From contig NZ_KZ984551.1 in assembly GCF_003574445.1 (NCBI RefSeq), positions 380,262-444,261 on the forward strand: a stretch of 64,000 bases of DNA, written 5' to 3'. Shown here in pieces: positions 45,082-54,118 of this stretch. Both the position numbers and the translations under genes were made by a program. This DNA is from Streptomyces sp. YIM 130001 (GTDB lineage Bacteria; Actinomycetota; Actinomycetes; Streptomycetales; Streptomycetaceae). Under the pieces are notes generated by a model. That model saw only the letters and a program-made list of their open reading frames with translations. It did not search any database and was not told where the DNA came from. Each line of letters begins with the position of its first letter. The stretch's first letter is position 1.

Positions 45082-46227
45082 GTGACCGATCTTGATCAAC
45101 CCCCTGCACGGAACATGACGAGCGTGCTGCGCCGGGCGGCGCCCGCGCTGCTCGTCTACGCCGGGGTGCGCGCGCTCGGGATCGCGGTGCTCGCGATCTG
45201 GGGTGCGGCGGCCGGCAAGAGCCCGCACCAGCTGCTCTCCGCGCGCTGGGACTCGCTCTGGTACACCCGCGTCGCCGACCTCGGGTACGGCTACGAAGTG
45301 CGCCTGCCGGACGGGAGCGTGCACTCGAATCTGGCCTTCTTCCCGTTGCTGCCGTGGCTGGAGCGGCTCGGCTCCGCGGTGAGTCCGCTGTCGTACGCGG
45401 ACGCCGGTCTGGTGGTCAGCGCGGTCGCCTCGCTGTGCGCCGCGGGCGGGATCTTCGCGATCGCGGACCGGCTGTACGGGAGGCGGGCCGGAGTCCTGGC
45501 GGTCGCGCTGTGGGCCGTACTGCCGGTGGGTGTCGTGCAGTCCATGGCGTACAGCGAATCGCTGTTCACCGCACTGGCGGCCTGGTCGCTGTACGCGGTG
45601 CTCACCCGGCGCTGGGTGTGGGCCGGGCTGCTCGCCTCCCTCGCCGGGCTGACCCGGCCGGTGGGTGCGGCCGTGGTGGCCGCGCTCTGGGCGGTGGTGG
45701 CGGTGCAGGTCGTACGCGAACGCAGAATCGGCGTACGCCAGGCCGCCGGTGTACTGCTCGCTCCGATCGGCGCCGCGGGCTACGTGCTCTGGGTCGGACA
45801 GCGCACCGGCGACGGGCTCCTGGGCTATCTCGATGTGCAGGCCGGGTGGGGCAACGGCTTCGACGGTGGTCTGGCGTTCGCCGGTTTCATCGGCGGGAAG
45901 CTCACCGCCTTCCCGGACGCGCTGGCCGGTCTCGGCCTGATCGTCGGGGTGGCGCTGGTGATCTGGCTGTACGTGCTCGGGGTACGGCAGCGGCAGCCCC
46001 TCCCCCTTCTTGTGTACTGCGGGATCGTCGTGGCGCTCGCGCTCTGCGCCTCGGGGTACTTCGGGTCGAAGCCGCGGCTGCTGCTGCCGGCCTTCCCCCT
46101 GCTGCTGCCGATCGCCGTCGCGCTGGCGCGATGGCGCACCTCGCGGGCGGCGGTGCTGCTGGCGGCGGTGGCGGCCGGCTCGGCGGTGTACGGGGCGATC
46201 TGGCTGCACGGTTCGGGACCGCCGTGA
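45082..46227 (+). CDS. PIG-V-like/GT-C mannosyltransferase-type membrane protein
   Basis: The 381-aa protein has about nine to ten hydrophobic segments. The first large loop carries ARWDSLWYTRVADLGYGYE, the Asp-containing pattern of PIG-V and other GT-C enzymes that use lipid-phosphate sugars. PYSES-like MAYSESLFTALAAWSLYAV is another family sign. It probably transfers mannose to a lipid or glycan at the membrane's outer face. GTG 45082; ATG 45115 is an alternative. Divergent from the MFS gene. Confidence 0.82.
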   Translation: MTDLDQPPARNMTSVLRRAAPALLVYAGVRALGIAVLAIWGAAAGKSPHQLLSARWDSLWYTRVADLGYGYEVRLPDGSVHSNLAFFPLLPWLERLGSAVSPLSYADAGLVVSAVASLCAAGGIFAIADRLYGRRAGVLAVALWAVLPVGVVQSMAYSESLFTALAAWSLYAVLTRRWVWAGLLASLAGLTRPVGAAVVAALWAVVAVQVVRERRIGVRQAAGVLLAPIGAAGYVLWVGQRTGDGLLGYLDVQAGWGNGFDGGLAFAGFIGGKLTAFPDALAGLGLIVGVALVIWLYVLGVRQRQPLPLLVYCGIVVALALCASGYFGSKPRLLLPAFPLLLPIAVALARWRTSRAAVLLAAVAAGSAVYGAIWLHGSGPP

Positions 46228-46389
46228 GCCGGTGCGGGGTGCGACCGGGGACCGGTGCGCGTGTCCCGCGACGGTGCCTTCCTGCCCGCGGGGAAATTCC
46301 GTACATGGTTCCGGTGAACGAATTCATACGTCCAGGAAAACCCGCCACTGAAATGATCAGCGGAATTGCGCAAAGGAACTCGATGTGAC

Positions 46390-46416
46390 TTCCCGCAATT
46401 CCTCGACCTGCGGGAA
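46390..46416. terminator. Hairpin in the gap after the mannosyltransferase gene
   Basis: TTCCCGCA (46390-46397) and TGCGGGAA (46409-46416) form a perfect 8-bp dyad with an 11-nt loop in a 284-bp gap of locally lower GC. It could end the upstream transcript or act as an operator for the PAP2 gene. Confidence 0.4.
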
Positions 46417-46511
46417 TAAGCGCCTCCCTGAGATCAATCCCACATCACATCGTCATCACGAACCCCCTGCCTGTCCCTGATTTGGCACTCACCCGCTGTA
46501 GCGTCGATTCA

Positions 46512-47522
46512 GTGCGTACCAAACGTTGCCTCACCCGTCTGGACCGGCTCTTCGCCCGGCTAGACCGTGAGCCCGAACGGCCGGCCAACCTTGAACCGCC
46601 GAGGATGAGCCGGCACCGGATCGTCCTGCTCGGCTCGACGCTGGTCTTCTACGCCCTCATCGTCATCGCCGTCATCAACACCTCGTGGCTGGTGCGGCTC
46701 GACTGGCAGCTGATGTTCTTCCGGCCCTACCAGCAGTGGCCGGAACTGCACGCGTTCATCGACTACTACGTCGTACTCGGCCAGCGCGGTCCGACCGCAG
46801 TGATGGTGGCCGCCTGGCTGGGCTGGCGCTCGTGGCGTCAGCACACACTGCGTCCGCTGCTGATGCTCGGCACCTCGCTGCTGCTGCTCAACCTCACGGT
46901 GGGCGCCGCAAAGCTCAGCATGGGGCGGCTCGGTCCGCACTACGCCACCACCATCGGCTCCAACGAGATGTGGCTGACCGGCGACATATTTCCCTCGGGC
47001 CACACCGCCAACGCCGTGGTGACCTGGGGCATCCTGGCCTATCTGGCGTCCACGCCGTCGGCCAGGCGTTATCTCTCGGCGCTGTCCGCGGTGGTCGCGC
47101 TCGGGGTCGGGCTCGCCACCGTGTATCTGGGGACGCACTGGCTGAGCGACGTGATGCTCGGCTGGGCGGCGGGGGTGCTGATCCTGCTGGCTCTGCCGTG
47201 GTTCGAGCCGCTGATCACCCGGGCCGAGGCCTGGCTGCTGGCGGCGCGCGACCGGATCCTCGACCGGTACCGGCGCGGACCAGCGGCCGGCAGTTCCGAG
47301 CCCGGCCCGTCCCCGGTGCCCCAGCCGGTGCCGGCCGGCGGCGAGCTCGCCGCCCGCGAGACGTCCAACCCGCACGCGGCACGCGGCGGCACACACCTGA
47401 ACCAGCGCACCCACGTGGTGCGTTCGGAGCGCACCACGGTCACTCCGGCCGGCAGCCGCCGGGCGCCGCACCCGGACCACGTCGGGCGCGCCGCTCCCGT
47501 ACGGCCGCTGACCGGCGGCTGA
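46512..47522 (+). CDS. PAP2-family membrane phosphatase
   Basis: A 336-aa protein with about six membrane helices and the PAP2 signature in three parts: KLSMGRLGP, FPSGHTANA and the catalytic GTHWLSDVMLGW. Such enzymes remove phosphate from phosphatidic acid, undecaprenyl diphosphate or similar lipids outside the membrane. The C-terminal 100 residues are polar, Pro/Arg-rich and probably disordered. GTG 46512 opens VRTKRCLTRLDRLF. Confidence 0.9.
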   Translation: MRTKRCLTRLDRLFARLDREPERPANLEPPRMSRHRIVLLGSTLVFYALIVIAVINTSWLVRLDWQLMFFRPYQQWPELHAFIDYYVVLGQRGPTAVMVAAWLGWRSWRQHTLRPLLMLGTSLLLLNLTVGAAKLSMGRLGPHYATTIGSNEMWLTGDIFPSGHTANAVVTWGILAYLASTPSARRYLSALSAVVALGVGLATVYLGTHWLSDVMLGWAAGVLILLALPWFEPLITRAEAWLLAARDRILDRYRRGPAAGSSEPGPSPVPQPVPAGGELAARETSNPHAARGGTHLNQRTHVVRSERTTVTPAGSRRAPHPDHVGRAAPVRPLTGG

Positions 47523-47566
47523 GCACATGGACCGCGGGGACGGTACGCACAGCCTCTCCCCCGCAG

Positions 47567-47607
47567 GCGCGGGCCCCGGCGTTCCACACGGAAGCCGGGG
47601 CCCGCGC
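47567..47607. terminator. Bidirectional terminator between PAP2 and I78 genes
   Basis: Perfect 14-bp arms (47567-47580 and 47594-47607) are extended after a bulged G by TTCC/GGAA around a 4-nt loop. It lies between convergent genes. Confidence 0.8.
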
Positions 47608-47615
47608 TCGTACGC

Positions 47616-47831
47616 TCAGCCCTTCCAGCAGCGGGTCACGGTGCCGTCGCTGACCTCGAAGTTCAGCCGTCCCGAGCGGTACTCCATCGTGATGATCGCG
47701 CCGGGCGGCAGTGCTCTGACGGTGCTCCAGCCACGCTCGCGCGCCTGGCCTTCGGCCGCTTCTGCGGCCAGCCCGACGTAGCTGTCGAGGGCGTCCTGCG
47801 GGTCTGCGGGCGGTGTCGGTATCGGTGCCAT
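47616..47831 (-). CDS. I78-family peptidase inhibitor
   Basis: A 71-aa protein with the I78 core: a basic-site loop after LPPGAIITMEYRSGRLNFEV and the closing DGTVTRCWKG. Family members inhibit serine proteases such as subtilisin. There is no signal peptide, so it may protect the cytosol, unlike the two secreted S1 proteases 8-10 kb away. ATG 47831. Confidence 0.85.
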   Translation of the reverse strand: MAPIPTPPADPQDALDSYVGLAAEAAEGQARERGWSTVRALPPGAIITMEYRSGRLNFEVSDGTVTRCWKG

Positions 47832-48192
47832 GTCGCCACCGTAGGCGGACCTGGGCGACGGGGGAAACAGCAGCGGGTAACCGCTCGCGTTCCGGTTCCC
47901 GTAGCGTGCCGGTCACGCTTGTGTCACAGCGTCCCGGGTGGTGTTCATTCATGGAACGGCCCTCTGTACGAACGGAATCGAATTCCGGGAACGCGTTCCC
48001 CGGGAAGCGGTCACCGACAATCGGACGAGTCGGTTCCTGGCTCGCGGAACCGGCGTTCGCGGAGCGGTCCGCGCGAGCGTGGAATTCCGACGGGCGTGCG
48101 TTATCGGCGAGTTGGAGTTCCGTGGAGTTCCGCTTCGGAAAGCGTCGGGGCACTCAGGGAGGTGAGGCGCATCGACCCGTTGCGTGTCCCTG
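47832..48192. other. Non-coding region rich in GGAA/TTCC inverted repeats
   Basis: Lower in GC than its surroundings and open in several frames, but no frame has a ribosome site and coherent composition. It holds CGGAAT/ATTCCG (47975-47987 area), the 14-bp palindrome GGGAACGCGTTCCC (47987-48000), CGGTTCC/GGAACCG (48031-48037 and 48046-48052), GGAATTCC (48081-48088) and two GGAGTTCCG copies (48114, 48124). The last lies upstream of nothing on the plus strand; it may be a structured RNA or a multi-site control region. Confidence 0.45.
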
Positions 48193-49173
48193 TCACCCGG
48201 GCTCCGGTGACCGGTCGAGAGCACGGGTCAGGCGGTCCCTCGTCGCCCTGACGTGATCGGCGAGCGCGGCCGGTTCGAGGATCTCGAACTCGAAGCCCAT
48301 GAGGGCGAGATGGATCACCATGACCTCCAGGCTCGGGGCGCCGGTGCGCAGCAGACAGGTGTCCGGGCCCTCTTCCTCGAGTACACCGGCCGACGGACTG
48401 ACCTCGCGGGCCGCATCGGCGAGCGGCACCAGGAGCCGGACCAGCGCCTGTTCCGGGTACACGGAATTGGAGACGCCCTGCGAGACGTAGGCGGCGAGGT
48501 CCTCGGAGGGCGGGGTGCGGGGCGGGAAGCGCGGACCGTGCGGGGGCTTGGGGGTGATGCGGTCGGCGCGGAAGGTGCGCCAGCCGTCGCGGTCCAGGTC
48601 CCAGGCGACCAGGTACCAGCGGCGTTCGGTGCAGACCAGACGGTGCGGCTCGACGGTTCTGCGGGAGGTGTCGCCGCCGTGGTTGCGGTATTCGAAGCGG
48701 AGCCGTTCGTTGTCGCGGCAGGCGGCAGCCAGTTCGGTGAGGATCTCCGGGTGGACCGCGGCGAGGCCCGGGCCGCCGCGCAGCATCGGGACGGTGAAGT
48801 CGTTGAGGGTGCCCACCCTGCGGCGCAGCCGGCTCGGCAGTACCTGCTCCAGTTTGGAGAGCGCCCGTACCGAGGTCTCGCCGATGCCCTCGATGCCCTG
48901 GCCCGCCGCGGTACGCAGCCCCACGGCGACGGCGACCGCCTCGTCGTCGTCAAGGAGCAGCGGCGGCATCTCGGAGCCGACGCCGAGCTGGTAGCCGCCG
49001 CCGGTGCCGGGGCTGGCGTTGACCGGGTAGCCGAGCTCACGCAGCCGGTCGACGTCGCGCCGTACGGTGCGCGGGGTGACGCCGAGGCGGTCGGCGAGGT
49101 CGCCGCCGGACCACTCGCGGTGGGCCTGCAGCAGTGAGAGCAGGCGCAGCAGTCGTGCCGAGGTCTCCAACAT
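48193..49173 (-). CDS. YafY-type WYL-domain transcriptional regulator
   Basis: The 326-aa protein has an N-terminal HTH_11 winged helix (SGGDLADRLGVTPRTVRRDVDRLRELGYPV), the linker GGYQLGVGSEMPPLLLDDDEAVAVAVGL and a WYL domain with RRWYLVAWDLDRDGWRTFRADRI, plus the WCX extension. WYL domains sense nucleotides or DNA in several systems. ATG 49173. It lies downstream of the GT4 gene pair after a hairpin and is probably independent. Confidence 0.9.
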   Translation of the reverse strand: MLETSARLLRLLSLLQAHREWSGGDLADRLGVTPRTVRRDVDRLRELGYPVNASPGTGGGYQLGVGSEMPPLLLDDDEAVAVAVGLRTAAGQGIEGIGETSVRALSKLEQVLPSRLRRRVGTLNDFTVPMLRGGPGLAAVHPEILTELAAACRDNERLRFEYRNHGGDTSRRTVEPHRLVCTERRWYLVAWDLDRDGWRTFRADRITPKPPHGPRFPPRTPPSEDLAAYVSQGVSNSVYPEQALVRLLVPLADAAREVSPSAGVLEEEGPDTCLLRTGAPSLEVMVIHLALMGFEFEILEPAALADHVRATRDRLTRALDRSPEPG

Positions 49174-49188
49174 GGGCCGAGTCTGCCA

Positions 49189-49219
49189 GCCCTTGCGGAC
49201 AGGGACGTTCCGCAAGGGC
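49189..49219. terminator. Hairpin after the GT4-partner gene
   Basis: GCCCTTGCGGA (49189-49199) pairs perfectly with 49209-49219 around a 9-nt loop. It lies 25 bp past the stop of the 282-aa partner gene and just before the WYL regulator start, so it could also be that regulator's operator. Confidence 0.6.
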
Positions 49220-49243
49220 CGGCACCGGTCGGAGCGGCCGCTG

Positions 49244-50092
49244 TCAGCCGACCGCCCGGACACGGATCGCGAGGTCGTTGTCGTGCGTGTAGTACGGACC
49301 GGCCTCGAGCAACGTGTCCCGGCTCTCCTGGCGGCCCAGGCTGGAGGCCGGGTAGCTGAAGATCTGCTTCTTCTCGGCGACGTCGTCGAGCAGCCGTGCC
49401 ACGCGCACCGAGGGGCCGGTCGCGCCCGCCGGCCGCAGCCACAGGTCCCAGGGGCCTTCGCGTTCGGCGAGCGCCCGGTAGTCGATCGTCCAGGCGAACC
49501 CCGGCCCCTCGGTGCCGAGTTCGCCGCGGTGCACGAGGGACGGCTGGTGGCGATGGCGGGCCTCCGCGTGGGCGGCCGGGCCGAGCGCCGTTCCGTAGAC
49601 CCGGCCGCTGACGGTCAGTTCATGGCCGCAGACCGCGAGTTCACCGGCCTCGGCGTGCGGGGCGCGGTGCCAGGCGCGGACGGTGAGATTGCCGTGCTTG
49701 GTGGCGTACGGGATGCGTACCGCGACGTGTCCGCGGGCACCGCTGGGCGCGCGGTCGACCAGCGAACGCAGGTCGTTGACGCCGGGCACCAGGCGTCGGG
49801 GCGTACGGTCCCCGTGCTCGACGGAGGCGTCCCAGCGGCCCTCGGGCAGGCCGACGCTACTGGGCAGCACAGCACGGAGCCGCCCCTCGGCCACCGGGGT
49901 CAGCGGCAGCCGCACCTCATCGTCCGTGCCGCGCAGGCGGAGCAACAGGTGCGCGGGGACCGCCGAGCGGTGGCCACCCGGCTCGCGCACGTCGAAGGTC
50001 AGCCCTCCGGCCGAGTCGGCCACGCAGTCGGCGGTCGGCGGCACGGTGGGCTCCCGGTCGGTCTTGTCGGCGTGCGGCGTGGCCAAGGTCAT
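49244..50092 (-). CDS. Hypothetical protein coupled to GT4 glycosyltransferase
   Basis: A 282-aa soluble protein of predicted beta-rich structure (alternating strands and charged turns such as VEHGDRTPRRLVPGVNDLRSL). No signal peptide, membrane segment or known catalytic motif is visible. It overlaps the GT4 stop by 4 bp (ATGA), so the two are made together. Similar proteins in Streptomyces are often named transferase only because of this context. It may bind the glycosyltransferase or its acceptor. Confidence 0.7.
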   Translation of the reverse strand: MTLATPHADKTDREPTVPPTADCVADSAGGLTFDVREPGGHRSAVPAHLLLRLRGTDDEVRLPLTPVAEGRLRAVLPSSVGLPEGRWDASVEHGDRTPRRLVPGVNDLRSLVDRAPSGARGHVAVRIPYATKHGNLTVRAWHRAPHAEAGELAVCGHELTVSGRVYGTALGPAAHAEARHRHQPSLVHRGELGTEGPGFAWTIDYRALAEREGPWDLWLRPAGATGPSVRVARLLDDVAEKKQIFSYPASSLGRQESRDTLLEAGPYYTHDNDLAIRVRAVG

Positions 50093-51360
50093 CTCGTACC
50101 CCTCCGGTTCAGGGCGGTGCGGCCGGCGTCACGCGCCACGTACGCACCGCCGAGCAGTGCGCCCCGCGCACGGTGCAGGCTGCCGCGCATCCGGCCGAGC
50201 CGGCTTCCGCGGCGGCCGTTCGCGACGAGCTGGTGGAAGAGCGACTCGTACCGGTCGGCGATACGGGTGGGGTCGAAGCGCTCGGAGTCCGCGAGCGCCG
50301 CGTGCGACATCCGCTCGCGCAGCGGGTCGTCGTTGATCAGCTCGAGGAGTCCGCGGGAGATGGCGGGGACGTCGCCGACGGGGACGAGACGTCCGTCGAC
50401 ACCGTTGTCGATGATCTCGCCGGGCCCGTGCGGGCAGTTCGTGGAAACCACGGGCAGTCCGCAGCGCATGGCCTCGACGATCGTCATGCCGAACGATTCG
50501 AGGCTGGAGGTGACGGCCGCGATCGACCCCTTGGCCCACTCCGGGTCGATGGGGTGCGCGGGTCCCATCAGGAACACGTGGTTGTACAGGCCGAGTTCAT
50601 CGATGAGGGAGCGCAGCCGGTCCTTCTGCACGCCGCCGCCGTAGATCCGCAGCCGCCAGTCGGGCCGTTCCCTGCGGACCTGGTCGAAGGCCCGCACCAG
50701 GAGGTCGTACCGCTTGACGGGAGCGAGCCGGCCGGCTGCGACCACCCACTTCCCGGAGCCGTCGGTGGGGGCGACGCCGGGTACGGGCACCGGATTGGGC
50801 AGGGCCTGGACGCGTACGCCCGGCAGTCGCATCCGCCTGCGGTAGGCGGCCGCGTCCGCCTCGGTGGTGGTGGTGAGGGCGTCGAGGCGCGGGTACACCG
50901 CGCGCAACTGGCTGCGCAGGGCCCGGGAATGGCTGTCCAGGGTGAGGTGCTCCTGGCCGATCCGGAGCGGGCCGTGACGGGTCTGGCGGGCCAGGTGGAC
51001 GTTGAGTCCGGGGCGGGTGCCGATGACGACATCGGCGTCGGTGGTTGCGAGGTGGTGGGCGAGCCGTTGGTCGGTCAGCTCGCTGTACTGGTCGAACCGC
51101 CCCTCGGCGGACGGGAAGTGACGTGCGGGACGGCGGTGGTCGGCGCTGTCTCCCTCGTACCCGGCGGTGCCCTTGCGCTGATCGACGAGATGCCGGACGC
51201 GGACCCGGTCGGAAGGTGCGAAGACCGGGGCGTCGCGGTGCCGGTGCACCGAGACGATCTCGACGTCGTGCTGCTCGGCCAGGGTGTTGGCCAGGTTGTA
51301 CGTGGTGCGGATCGTCCCCCCGATTCCGTACGCGTTGTGTATGAGGAATGAGATGTGCAT
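50089..51360 (-). CDS. Family 4 glycosyltransferase
   Basis: The 423-aa GT-B protein has the N-terminal NAYGIGGTIRTTYNLANTLA (glycine loop), a central VVAAGRLAPVKRYDLLVRAF and the nucleotide-sugar site SSLESFGMTIVEAMRCGLPVVST with the EX7E pair. It transfers a sugar with retention from a nucleotide sugar. No membrane anchor is seen. The acceptor is unknown; teichoic-acid-like or surface glycans are possible. ATG 51360 overlaps nothing upstream; the 3' end is coupled to a 282-aa partner. Confidence 0.9.
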   Translation of the reverse strand: MHISFLIHNAYGIGGTIRTTYNLANTLAEQHDVEIVSVHRHRDAPVFAPSDRVRVRHLVDQRKGTAGYEGDSADHRRPARHFPSAEGRFDQYSELTDQRLAHHLATTDADVVIGTRPGLNVHLARQTRHGPLRIGQEHLTLDSHSRALRSQLRAVYPRLDALTTTTEADAAAYRRRMRLPGVRVQALPNPVPVPGVAPTDGSGKWVVAAGRLAPVKRYDLLVRAFDQVRRERPDWRLRIYGGGVQKDRLRSLIDELGLYNHVFLMGPAHPIDPEWAKGSIAAVTSSLESFGMTIVEAMRCGLPVVSTNCPHGPGEIIDNGVDGRLVPVGDVPAISRGLLELINDDPLRERMSHAALADSERFDPTRIADRYESLFHQLVANGRRGSRLGRMRGSLHRARGALLGGAYVARDAGRTALNRRGTR

Positions 51361-51611
51361 AGGTCCCCGTATCCCATGATTCCGTGCGGACAGTCCCCCG
51401 AAGTCCGCCTAGCACTGGGTCAGACCGCATTCGGGATACGAGGGTTGGGTCCCAACATCATCTTGTGCTGGAACGGTTGCGCCATCGATAGACGGAAATG
51501 GGAACCCATGGGGCGCTACGTGCATCAGAGGGTGCCGCGCAGGTGACCGGGCGACCGCCGTAGCGCCTGGTGGGGCCGGCCTCTCGCTCCTCTTACGGAG
51601 GCGGGCGAGAC

Positions 51612-51666
51612 CCGCAACGGGCGGGGCGGGACGGTCGGACCGTCCTGCCCCGCCCGCCCGTTGCGG
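51612..51666. terminator. Terminator after the Rpf-like gene
   Basis: A 24-nt arm (51612-51635) pairs with 51639-51666 across a 3-nt loop, with one 4-nt bulge and one wobble. It lies directly beyond the stop of the Rpf-like gene on the minus strand. Confidence 0.7.
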
Positions 51667-51674
51667 CCGTCGGG

Positions 51675-52665
<991 letters not shown>

Positions 52666-53463
52666 GTGCAGCGCATGCTCGACGTCAGCGACGACGTACG
52701 CGCCGAGATCGGCGACGCAGAGGCCGACCGGCTGCTCGCCGGGGACACCGCCCCCGGCGCCTACGACTGCACCTCGTGCCGCACCCCGGGCGACTCCGGA
52801 CAGGAGCGCACCAGCACCGTGCTCTTCGTCGGCGAGGAGACCGCCGTTCTGGCGTTCGCCCACGCCATGTGTCTGCCGTCCCAGGTGGTTCCGGTCGCCG
52901 AGGAGCAACTCCAGGGCGCCGTGCGGTCCATCACCGGCGAGGAACAGGCGCCGGCCGGCGCCCCCCAGCAGCCCCAGCAGGCCGCCCCCGACCAGGCGGT
53001 GCTCGGGGTGACCAGCGGCCTCGTCCTGCTCGACGGCGTCCTGCACCCGGCTCTCGTCGTGGAGCCGACCGGACCGGTCGCCCGCCCCGGGTCCACCGAG
53101 CCCGGCGACGACTTCCTGCCCCTCCTGATCGAGCAGGGCTTCATGCCCGTCCCGCAGCTGGTCCGCGCCCCGGCGCCGCTGCACGGCTGGTCCGTACTCC
53201 TGGCCATGGGCCAGCTGCACGCCCTGCTCCAGCCCGGGGCCGGCGGCGGCCCCGCGGTCTCCTGGTGGCAGGCGCACCAGCCGCTGCAGGTCACCGACGG
53301 CTGGCGCACGGCCGCGACGAAGCTGGGCTCGGTCCTGGTGTTCGCCGCCCCGGCCGGCTCGATCGGCCGTCAGTCGCGCGAGGACCTGCTGCGCGACGCC
53401 CTCGACAAGGCCGCGGCCAACGGGCAGTTGGTGGCCGCGGCGATGCCGCTGGCCGGCACCTGA
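52666..53463 (+). CDS. Conserved hypothetical protein with CxxC motif
   Basis: The 265-aa protein was started at GTG 52666, which has GAGGAG 6 bp upstream; longer in-frame options lack a site. It has a DCTSC pair near residue 30, a Gln/Pro linker near 105 (QQPQQAAPDQ), and two similar halves with VLLDGVLHPALVVEPTG and WSVLLAMGQLHALL. No signal peptide or membrane helix. I do not recognise the family. A strong hairpin follows it. Confidence 0.75.
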   Translation: MQRMLDVSDDVRAEIGDAEADRLLAGDTAPGAYDCTSCRTPGDSGQERTSTVLFVGEETAVLAFAHAMCLPSQVVPVAEEQLQGAVRSITGEEQAPAGAPQQPQQAAPDQAVLGVTSGLVLLDGVLHPALVVEPTGPVARPGSTEPGDDFLPLLIEQGFMPVPQLVRAPAPLHGWSVLLAMGQLHALLQPGAGGGPAVSWWQAHQPLQVTDGWRTAATKLGSVLVFAAPAGSIGRQSREDLLRDALDKAAANGQLVAAAMPLAGT

Positions 53464-53482
53464 CCACAGCGTCGGCCGCAGT

Positions 53483-53527
53483 GTGGGCCGCCGACCCGGG
53501 GCTTGTGAGCCCGGGCCGGCGGCCCAC
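53483..53527. terminator. Terminator after the CxxC hypothetical gene
   Basis: GTGGGCCGCCG (53483-53493) pairs with 53517-53527, and inner CCCGGG arms extend the stem. It begins 20 bp past the stop. Confidence 0.7.
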
Positions 53528-53643
53528 GCCCGTTTCCGGGCCGACCGCGCACGCGCATCGCTCCGGTCGTGCCTCCGCCAACTCCGCACGGACTGGCGTA
53601 AATCCGCCCGCATCCGTCCGGCCCCGGGGTCGTTGGCACAGAT

Positions 53644-54012
53644 GTGCAGCCATACGACCCCTCCCGCCAGCCCATCCCGCCGATGCGCCCCGCGCACGAC
53701 CGCTCCGGCGGCCGCTCGGGCACGCCGATCTACGACCAGTTGTACGCGGAGTGGCGCCGGTCGTTCAGGACGCTGCCGGGCGACCGCTCGAGCGAGGACG
53801 AGCTCGGCTTCACGGCGTTCGGCTCCAACCCGCTGAGCGACGCGCGCGACCTCTCGGGGCCGGTGGGCAGGCACGGCCGTCCGGCCGGTGGGCAGCACGA
53901 GGACCGTCCCGCGCCCCAGCCGGGGCAGTGGTACGCGGTGGGCAGGCAGCCGCACTCCCTGAGCAGCCGTCCGCAGGCCGCGCTCCCGCCGGGGCCGCGC
54001 AGAGGCCACTGA
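53644..54012 (+). CDS. Small Pro/Arg-rich hypothetical protein
   Basis: A 122-aa protein from GTG 53644. The N-terminal part has a short ordered-looking segment (PIYDQLYAEWRRSFRTLPGD, then ELGFTAFGSNP), and the rest is Pro/Gly/Arg/His-rich and probably disordered. No domain recognised. It follows the CxxC gene after a terminator and converges on der. Confidence 0.55.
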   Translation: MQPYDPSRQPIPPMRPAHDRSGGRSGTPIYDQLYAEWRRSFRTLPGDRSSEDELGFTAFGSNPLSDARDLSGPVGRHGRPAGGQHEDRPAPQPGQWYAVGRQPHSLSSRPQAALPPGPRRGH

Positions 54013-54028
54013 GCGGGTCCGGACACGT

Positions 54029-54088
54029 CAGCGGCGGCGGGGCCGCACTCCGCGGTATGCACCGCGGAGTGCGGCCCCGCCGCCGCTG
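54029..54088. terminator. Very strong bidirectional terminator
   Basis: Perfect 28-bp arms (54029-54056 and 54061-54088) with a 4-nt ATGC loop lie between the convergent hypothetical gene and der. This is the longest perfect dyad in the window. Confidence 0.9.
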
Positions 54089-54118
54089 CTCGTACGCCCG
54101 CTCAGAGCCGGCCGGCTG

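Noticed and set aside
47919..48251. Several short overlapping frames between the I78 and WYL genes
   Set aside because: All frames are open because stops are rare; none has a ribosome site with coherent composition.
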